Source: Guillardia theta CCMP2712 (Eukaryota; Cryptophyceae; Pyrenomonadales; Geminigeraceae). Taken from it: a stretch of 48,590 nucleotides of DNA. Positions 41,867 through 48,590 of the stretch are shown here, in pieces; the first letter of the stretch is position 1, and every line of letters starts with the position of its first letter. The notes under the pieces were generated by a model. The model did no database searches. It was not told the DNA's origin and saw only the letters and a list, made by a program, of their open reading frames with translations. The position numbers were made by a program, and so were the translations under genes. The stretch spans positions 439,165-487,754 of the forward strand of contig NW_005434654.1 in NCBI RefSeq assembly GCF_000315625.1, written 5' to 3'.

Positions 41867-43549
41867 CGCTAACAACAGAACCAAGGAAGGTGCACTAGGC
41901 AAGGCAGGAGCACACGAGCTTCAGCTGAGGCAATCCAACAGACGAAGAGGACAGAGGAAGGAAGGCGGGACTAGTCCGTGGACGATATGGGATGGGACTT
42001 GTGACGGGGGAGTAGCAGACAGTGAGCCAACAAGTAAAGGGGAGGGAGCAGGAGCAGGACTGAGCAGGAGCAGGCGGAGGGGGGGTGGAAATGGGGAATT
42101 TTAGCGAGCCCGTGCGGGGAGGTGGGATGGGGAGTGGAGTAGGGAGAGAGGGGGTGTGAGGGCTAAAGATGGGTGGTAGGGGTGGTCCAGAAAGGGTGGT
42201 GTGCACAGTAGCAGGTACAAGGGTAGGGGGTAAGAATTTGAGTGGGGTGGGGTAGTGCAGCGGGGTTAAAAAAATATTTTGAAATTAGAACTTTTCAAAT
42301 ATGATCCGGACAGAACCTTCGAGGTTGGCGACCTTGATCGAAATATCTCAATGTCAGCAAACACAAATTGAAAATTATACTTGGTTACTTTTGAAATATT
42401 ATCATAAAGCTTTGAAGAGTTCAAAAAAACCTTCAAAGCTGAAGGCCATGCTATTTTGTATTGGACAGTACGTAAAGCCATCCTATAACCTTTTTTGTGA
42501 AGTGAACCACCCTTCCTGATGATGGTCTGACTCATGTCTCAACTATTACCTTAACCCGTGGAAATTTGGGATATTTATGGGGTAGTAAAGGTTTTTTTCA
42601 CTACCCTACCTGACATTTTAGCACTATTCTGATTTGTTATTAATTGAACACCGGTTTCAATAGAGTCCATATCATGGGTGGGGTTGTAACATAAAGGTGC
42701 GATCTTGTGGCTATTCATCAACCTCTAAGTTGCCAGGGTCCCTCCACCTACCCTGAAGTCATAATCACAAAATCTTGCACGACGACGGGGGTGGGTGGTC
42801 TGGATTGAAAGTCATCTGCGGGTGGGTACACGGAATCGTACCCCTCGTGGGTTCATTATTCAACTACCCCCATTTGCTCCCTTTTTCCATGGGGATCTAG
42901 GTAGGATAGTTAACAAGATTCTAGGTACCCACCAGTCGACCCGTCTTTGACCCTACCCCTTGTTGGCAAACTACAAGGCACCGTTTGGCTGACCCTATAT
43001 ACCAACAATATATTTCTAATCTGTGAATAATATAAGATCGACAAGTGGGTACCCTAGAGGTTTTAGAGGGGGACCTCAAGTCAAGGGCCATCACTGGCCA
43101 CCACTCTATCCCAATATGAAGGGGATGCAGCACGTGCTTGAAAGGGATGGGGTAGGTAGGTTGGGTGACACGAATAGTTAACGTTGGGGGTAGTGACCAA
43201 GGGGTGGCCCAAATAGAACCGGTCGCACTGGTACGTACTCGACGATAGGACCCCTTGCGAGATAGAACCCCTACATATTTTGCCCCACCATCAAAGACAC
43301 TATTCAGGTACCCACCAAAGCGACCGATTCAATTATCATCGGAATCACCCCGACCCATCCAGACGTCCCTGGACTGCAACTATCTCCTCTTGCTACCCAC
43401 CCCCCGTATAGCCAACTAGCCAAGACTAGATTCAGCGAGAGGGTACGTGGACCCTTCCAGGTACAGGGGTGGTACAGGGGTGTATAGCTGGTACGTAGAA
43501 TGGTAGCACAAAGTCTCGGTGTTGCCCGGAAGTGCAAAAGGCCCGGGTG
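41867..43549. other. Intergenic, mixed G-run and C-run islands
   Basis: The first 300 bp are purine-rich and may include the ammonium transporter promoter. From 42100 the sequence is AT-rich with G-runs, then from 42840 mixed G- and C-runs with many GGTACC-like steps. Open frames near 42300 and 42920-43540 have no protein likeness. Nothing else is supported. Confidence 0.55.
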
Positions 43550-44420
43550 CCGCCGGCCTTTTCCAAGTTCACTCTTTTCACTCAGTAGTACTGAAGTACT
43601 TTGCGAGTCCTAAACTTTTCCTGTACGTACCAGCCTTTACTCAAAGTTAAGTTAAAGTTCAGTACAACATACGGTACTAGCCGGTAGGCTTCGGAAATGT
43701 GCCGACGTAACAACTTGCAACGCACCGCATTGAAACTTTGAAACCGTTGAACACTCAGCGGCCAGTGTTCAAGGCGTTTCACTTAACTTAGGCGTAACTT
43801 TGAGTGCCGCGCCCGGCCGCGCCGGCCCGGGATCCCCGGGGGGCCCGGAGTCCCGGGACCGGGCGAGGCCCGCCGCCGCGGCGGCCCGCGGCTGCGACCC
43901 ACTGACGGCCGCCCGACTGAGTTATCGGACGGTGACCGGCAGTGAGGCATCAGTACTATGACTCAGTGATGACTGATCATCGGCGACCGTTCAGCGCCGC
44001 CGCGCCGACACTCCGGAGCCTAGTGGCCGGGCCGCGGGCCCGGCCGCGCGGCGCGCCGCCGCCGCCGCCGCCGGGGCGGCCCACCGGCGCCGGAGTCACG
44101 GGCCGGTCGGAGTGCCGCGGTGGGGTACGGTCCGAGCGGGCCGGGCTGCACGCGGCACCGCGGGCGGCGGCCCCGGGCCCGGGGCTAGCGGCTTGTCACT
44201 GAGTATAAAATTAAGCTAAAGTTTTACTTATACTCGCTCAGTCAAATCACTATGGCCGTTGCGGTAGCCGCGAGTCCAACTGAGCGGCGCTGCCGCTCGC
44301 AGGAAGCCGCTCACGGCCCTTGACTGAGTCCATGGGGGCGAGAAGAGCCAGCCGGATGTCAGGATGAGTATCAGGCTAACAGCCGAGTCAGAGGACCGTC
44401 CGTGTGGTGCGCTACAGTTT
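43550..44420. repeat. Extremely GC-rich block with TACTCAAAGTTAAGTT motif
   Basis: The motif TACTCAAAGTTAAGTT is at 43638-43653, followed by CAGTAC and GGTAC steps as at 9297. The rest is rich in CCCGGG, GGCGCGCC, GCCGCCGCC and short inverted repeats, with scattered CAGTGA/TCACTG elements and a second AT core (GTATAAAATTAAGC) near 44204. It ends about 440 bp before the disordered-protein start. No gene is supported. Confidence 0.6.
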
Positions 44421-44861
44421 GCGCAGGGAGGCATTTGAGGCCACCGTCAGAGTGTTTGAGAACAAACATGGCTATGATAGCCTAGTAGTTTGATTGGCAG
44501 TCTGGGAGCTTCGGCAACAGGACGGACAACTTGAGTGCGGGCAGTTGACAGACTGTCAGTTGGGGGCGACTGAGTTGACTTTGCCGTGTGTGTGAACTTG
44601 GATCGCCCTTGTGCCGGGTTGGCGGAGGGGGCGGAGTTGGTACGAGAGCCGCCGACGGGACTGTTCAGTGCATACCCAGACTACACGTGTGACGTTGAGC
44701 CGGCGGTGCAGAGGCGGCAGGAGCAGCAGCACTCACTCCGACGAGCTACAGGGAAGAGTGCCGCTCAAAATGACCTGCTCCTGACTCGCCCTGAGCTGTT
44801 GATCTGTACAGCCTTGGGGGAGAGAAACTTGAGAGGAGACAGTCAGGGTGGAGGGATATCA

Positions 44862-46751
44862 ATGCGAGGAGGGTCGACAGGGCCTGGAATGAAGGGGAGA
44901 GGGGAGAGTGCTTTTGCACCGCCTGCACCAGCACTTCTTCCACGGGCCCTCACGAATATGTTAGAAGCTGAGCAAGCGAGAAGAAAGCTATGGTGGGGGA
45001 TTGATTACGAGGACTGGAGGTCGAGGTCGTGCAGGAAGTTGATGAGGAACTGGAAAGAGCAGTTTGCAGACAAGGTCTCCCGCTCCTCCTGCTACGTAGA
45101 GGAACTCTGCGGAAACCGCCCCTGCTTCGTTCAAGCAAACCTTGGCCTCGGGGACGGCACGCGTGGGTTCACGGCGTTGAAACCTCCCAAGGACCTCGTC
45201 CTCTTCGACGAGTTCCAGTGCGAGGACGACGACGTCTCGGTCAGCTCATCCAACAGCGAGGAAAGCAGCGAATCTTTCAGCTTGAACCTCTCCGGAGGGA
45301 GGGATGAAGCGGCGAACACTAGCTCGAGCTCGCGGCAGATCCTGGCGGATGAGTACGTCTTTCTGACGGAGGAGCGAGGTTCGTTCTCACTTCAGACGGG
45401 CGCACCCTCCGTCAGCCAAGGGGAAGCGACAGGAAGGGAGGAGGGTCAGTGGGGAGGAGCAACAGGGGCGAAAGTGGTGGAGGGTGGGAGGGAGCTTCAG
45501 TCGAAGGAAGACAGGCAGCAAGACATGAGCATACCTGCAGATTTTGCCGTCCACCAGTCCGACCGCACCCCTTCTTACCGAGCCGAGGGTGCCGTCGGAG
45601 GATCAGCCCGGGAGCGCAGGAGACAAGCTCTACCTGCAGCCTGGCGCAAGGGAGAACGGCTGCCCCACGTGATGGAGGCGATCAGGGTGAACAAGGAGAA
45701 CGTGAACAACAACGACCGGGAGTTTGCCATCCCTGCTGACGTCTCGGTCTCGGCAGTGCCCAAGGACAAGGGACAGGCAGGCGGACAGCAGGACGGGGTC
45801 GCGCGCAGGCTCTTCTCCTCCCTGATCGAGGGCGAGAGGAACGTCCATGTGGCGGTAGGCAGCTGGAGCAGGGAGAGTCGAGGGGAGAGCAGCATCCCAA
45901 TGGACGTACAGGAGAGCGCAGAGACCATCCACCACAACCTGACGCTTCCGTCATGGCCCAAGGAGGAGTGGACGGGGCCGACGAATGAGGTGGGGATGAA
46001 GGTGGGGAGGGAAGGGAGGAGCAGCAGGGAACGGGCAGGGAACGGATTTTCTCGCTCCTCCTCCTCGCCGTCGGAAGTTTCCTTCCTGGACGAGATCAAG
46101 AGTTTTCTGGACCGCTACAGGAGCGACTCGCAGGAGGAAAGGCAACTTTACAGCTCGCACGACTCCCCCCGCTTTCTCCCCGCTGCCAACGTGGTCGGGA
46201 CTTCATCGCTCCCATCAGAGGGGGAGGAGGAGCTGGAGCTGGACGTGGACGGGCTGATCGTAAGGAGCAGCAGGCGACCGTCTACGTCATCTCACTTGCC
46301 CGGGTCCCCTGGCCTCCATCGATCCTCCTCGTCCTCCTCCTTCCTCTTCAGAGCGCCATCCTCGCAACTGCAGGAGCCGTCGTCCTCGGGAGCTGAAACC
46401 ATCGCCCGCAGTTGGCGGATCTCTCAATCTCCCAGGACGCAAGCCTCCGCCTGGTCACCGAGCAGCCAGCAGCAAGTGCTTTCTCCCCTCCTGCCTCCTC
46501 CTCAGCCGCAGGCGCTGGCAGACAGCCCGAGCCTCACATGGTCGAAGCAGAAGACGGCAGGGCCGAACCTCCCCCGCGCCCCCCGCGCCCCTCCCGCAGC
46601 AGATGCTGCTTGGTCGACGCCCCGGCACCAGACCCGGACAAACAGGAGAGCACCGTCATGGTTTGAGGAGCCAGAAGCTCCGAACGGGCCTCATCCTCCT
46701 CCTCCAGCAGCAGCAGAAGCAGCAGGTGGTGGTAGCATGATACGCGTTTGA
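44862..46751 (+). CDS. Long intrinsically disordered protein, unknown
   Basis: An open frame begins after a stop near 44571. The first in-frame ATG is at 44862 (SMRGGSTGPG), giving 629 aa without introns. The only part with an ordered look is near the N-terminus: MLEAEQARRKLWWGIDYEDW, then RKLMRNWKEQFADKV and ELCGNRPCFVQANLG. The remainder is Ser-, Glu-, Gly- and Pro-rich, with acidic Ser clusters (SSSNSEESSESF), repeated IPADFAV / IPADVSV / IPMDVQE motifs and a Pro/Ala tail. The IP(A/M)D motif recurs three times at roughly 60-residue spacing and may be a short linear binding motif. Upstream codons in the same frame may be a 5' exon. Function is unknown. The gene converges on the next one with 134 bp between stops. 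Confidence 0.55.
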   Translation: MRGGSTGPGMKGRGESAFAPPAPALLPRALTNMLEAEQARRKLWWGIDYEDWRSRSCRKLMRNWKEQFADKVSRSSCYVEELCGNRPCFVQANLGLGDGTRGFTALKPPKDLVLFDEFQCEDDDVSVSSSNSEESSESFSLNLSGGRDEAANTSSSSRQILADEYVFLTEERGSFSLQTGAPSVSQGEATGREEGQWGGATGAKVVEGGRELQSKEDRQQDMSIPADFAVHQSDRTPSYRAEGAVGGSARERRRQALPAAWRKGERLPHVMEAIRVNKENVNNNDREFAIPADVSVSAVPKDKGQAGGQQDGVARRLFSSLIEGERNVHVAVGSWSRESRGESSIPMDVQESAETIHHNLTLPSWPKEEWTGPTNEVGMKVGREGRSSRERAGNGFSRSSSSPSEVSFLDEIKSFLDRYRSDSQEERQLYSSHDSPRFLPAANVVGTSSLPSEGEEELELDVDGLIVRSSRRPSTSSHLPGSPGLHRSSSSSSFLFRAPSSQLQEPSSSGAETIARSWRISQSPRTQASAWSPSSQQQVLSPLLPPPQPQALADSPSLTWSKQKTAGPNLPRAPRAPPAADAAWSTPRHQTRTNRRAPSWFEEPEAPNGPHPPPPAAAEAAGGGSMIRV

Positions 46752-46885
46752 AAGCAGAGAACAAGTCCAGATAATTATGATTGTCTGCCTCCCCCCCTTC
46801 CCCTTCCCTCGCCCTCCTCCCCTTCCTCCTTCCTTCCCTGGCCCTCATCTCCTGCGTTCTCCCCTCCCTCCCTCCCTCCTCTCCG

Positions 46886-48590
46886 TCATCCCGTCGCTGG
46901 AGCCTTGCCTCCTCGGATCAGCGAGTATCGGATCTCGTACTCGCGCACGTCCACCGGCACCCGTCGGATGCTCTCGAACTTCTTGCTGATCCCAACTCCC
47001 CCGATCCTCTTGGCCCGCAGGTCCTCCCGGAATTCTTTCTCCGGCAGGAACGTGCTGATGCGCTGGATAGAGGAGAAGCCGTTGCTCTCTCCTGCTCCCC
47101 GGAAGAACACCTGGACCCTTGTCGTTAGCATCTTCAAGGACCCTCCTCCTCGATCGCGTCTCCAACGCCCTCCCTCCCTCTCCTCTCACGTCCCCTCCCT
47201 CCCTCCCTCCCTCCCCTCCTTCCCTCCCAGCACTCTCTTTGTACTTCCCTCTCCTCCTTCCTGTCGCCATCCCTCACTTCCTCCCTCCTCCCTCCCTCTC
47301 TTCCACCAGACCTGCACTACTTCAATCGTCTTGGAACTCTCACTTGCCGCTCGAGGGATCGAGACTCTGCTATTCCCAACGTTCCCCTGCTAGCAGATGA
47401 GCAGGGGACAGGAGCAGGTGACGAGAGCATATCAGATGGGGACGAGGAGAATAGAGTGAGGTAAGGTGGGAAGGTCGGAAGGGAGGGCAGAGGGGAGGGT
47501 GAGGTAGGTGGGAGGGGGAGAGGAGGCATGCCAGCGGGGGGTCAGGGGAGCACGTCAGAGGGGGGTGGGGATGGAAACGCCATGATGAACCTGATCGGGT
47601 CATTCTCTGCGACGATGGTCTGGCTTGAGGTCTCCGAGCATGCAAAGTTGGTCGGGTGATCCCAGGGGCTTCTCGCATGAGTCAAGTTCCCTCCTCCTCC
47701 TCCCTCTTCCTCCTCTCTCCTCCTCCTCTCTCCTCCTCCTCCTCTCTCCTCTTCCTCTCTTCTCTCTCTTCCTCTCTCCTCCTATTTCCTCTTCCTCTTC
47801 CTCTTCCCCCCTCTTCATCCCCCTCTTCCTTTCCCTCTTCCTCCGGCCCCCTGCCCCCCCCTTCTTCTCTTCAATAGAGTATCGCCCCTTCTTGCTGCTT
47901 CGCTCCCTGTCTCTCCTCCTTATCCAGCCTGGTCTAGTCCACCATCTCCCCTTCCTCACTGCGCCCCCCTTTCCCCCCCGGTTCCCGACTCCGTCCTCCG
48001 TCCTCCTCCCCTACCCTCCCCTCCCCTCCTCCTCCTCCCCCTCCCCCTCCCCCTCCCCCTCCCCCTCCCCCTCCCCCTCCCCCTCCTCCTCCTTCACCTC
48101 TGTGATCGCCCAGTAACTTGCAGGTCTGCATTGAAAATTCTCCCTCCGGCATTCTTGGGGAGGATCGAGACCCTTAGCTTGTTGGCGTTCCCCTCCTCCT
48201 CGAAGCACTGAGAGTTGTGCAAGATCGAGGGGATAGGAAAGGGAAAGAGGAGAAGAAGAGGGAGCAGGACATCAGAGAAGAAAGGAGGGGAGGGAGGCAG
48301 GGAGAGAAAGAAGAGGGGGAAGAGAGGGAAAAGAGAGAGGGAGGGATTCCAATCAGCGAAGTACAGTCATCGGAGGGAGAATACCTCGAGCACGGCAGAG
48401 TCTCCCAGTGAGGCTCTTGTGATTGAGTCGACGTTGAAAGGTCTGCGGAAGCGTCAAGGCCAGAGCATCGAGGGAAAGAGGGAGGAGCAGGCGTGAGGAA
48501 TGAGGAAGGTGGAGGGGAGGGGAGGGCGATGGCGGGGGCGGGGGCGGAGGGCAAGTTGGAGGTGGGGAAGGCGGAAGGGGGGGGGGGGGT
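46886..48590 (-). CDS. 3' part of an unknown multi-exon gene (5' end outside window)
   Basis: The last exon is clear (about 47130-46886): VQVFFRGAGESNGFSSIQRI, then EKEFREDLRAKRIGGVGISK, then VPVDVREYEIRYSLIRGG and a stop at 46886. Upstream exon candidates on the same strand are near 47390-47345 (GNVGNSRVSIPRAA), 47675-47580 (TNFACSETSSQTIVAENDPI and FIMAF), 48215-48100 (NSQCFEEEGNANKLRVSILP and GRIFNADLQVTG), and possibly 48460-48390. They are separated by low-complexity CT-rich introns. Exact joins were not resolved. The pieces look like beta-strand-rich domains but match no family I recognise. Confidence 0.5.
48018..48095. repeat. CTCCCC/CCTCCT tract in an intron
   Basis: Perfect CCCCCT hexamers flanked by CCTCCT lie between two candidate exons of the unknown minus-strand gene. 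This is low-complexity only. Confidence 0.85.

Noticed and set aside
1-48590. tRNA, rRNA, telomere repeats, nucleomorph or bacterial DNA
   Set aside because: No cloverleaf or rRNA-like sequence was noticed by eye, no tandem telomere array, and the intron-rich genes with secretory signals fit nuclear DNA. Small RNAs could still be missed.

Overview
The window looks like nuclear DNA of a photosynthetic eukaryote with a plastid of secondary red-algal origin, most likely a cryptophyte close to Guillardia theta. That placement is an inference. It rests on very dense, short spliceosomal introns (mostly about 40-100 nt, with a CTGAC branch-like motif near the acceptor), genes packed on both strands, and a vitamin E enzyme whose N-terminus is a signal peptide followed by an Ala-Phe cleavage motif, as in bipartite plastid targeting. 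No rRNA, tRNA, CRISPR array or bacterial operon was seen. Gene models were built by hand from splice phase and protein similarity, so inner exons are better supported than ends.

Layout. 1-1354 (+): C-terminal half of a SPINDLY/OGT-type O-glycosyltransferase, cut by the window edge. 1438-3062 (-): unrecognised membrane-anchored protein with two copies of a Gly-Ser-Trp repeat. 4036-4822 (+): small F-box-like/Sel1-repeat protein. 5306-7431 (-) and 7677-9080 (+): divergent pair, a secreted purple acid phosphatase and a plastid homogentisate prenyltransferase. 10533-14340 (+): 24-exon Hsp70 that stops at the start of the lid. 14595-17189 (-): F-box/JmjC oxygenase, followed upstream on the same strand by a GT25-type glycosyltransferase (17388-18657). 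18658-20780: repeat-rich gap. 21044-24121 (+): PH-domain protein. 24320-25415 (-): unknown four-helix membrane protein.

26066-31530 (+): the most striking locus, one gene in which an RGG-rich N-terminus and ankyrin repeats lead into a phytochelatin synthase domain. It ends tail to tail with a DNAJC3/p58IPK-like ER co-chaperone (31527-35932, -), and the two stop codons overlap. 36785-38596 (-): intronless type II membrane glycosyltransferase-like protein. 39735-40538 (+): Cys-rich protein. 40624-41866 (-): ammonium transporter that seems to lack its last transmembrane helix. 44862-46751 (+): long disordered protein. 46886-48590 (-): 3' part of an unknown multi-exon gene.

Functionally this is a collection of independent housekeeping and stress genes (protein folding, glycosylation, nutrient and metal handling), not a pathway cluster. 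Intergenic gaps are filled by two kinds of repeat: AT-rich islands with strand-biased G-runs of the GGGGTAGGGG type, and very GC-rich blocks that carry a shared TACTCAAAGTTAAGTT motif. A separate segment is shared between introns of the JmjC and DNAJC3 genes.
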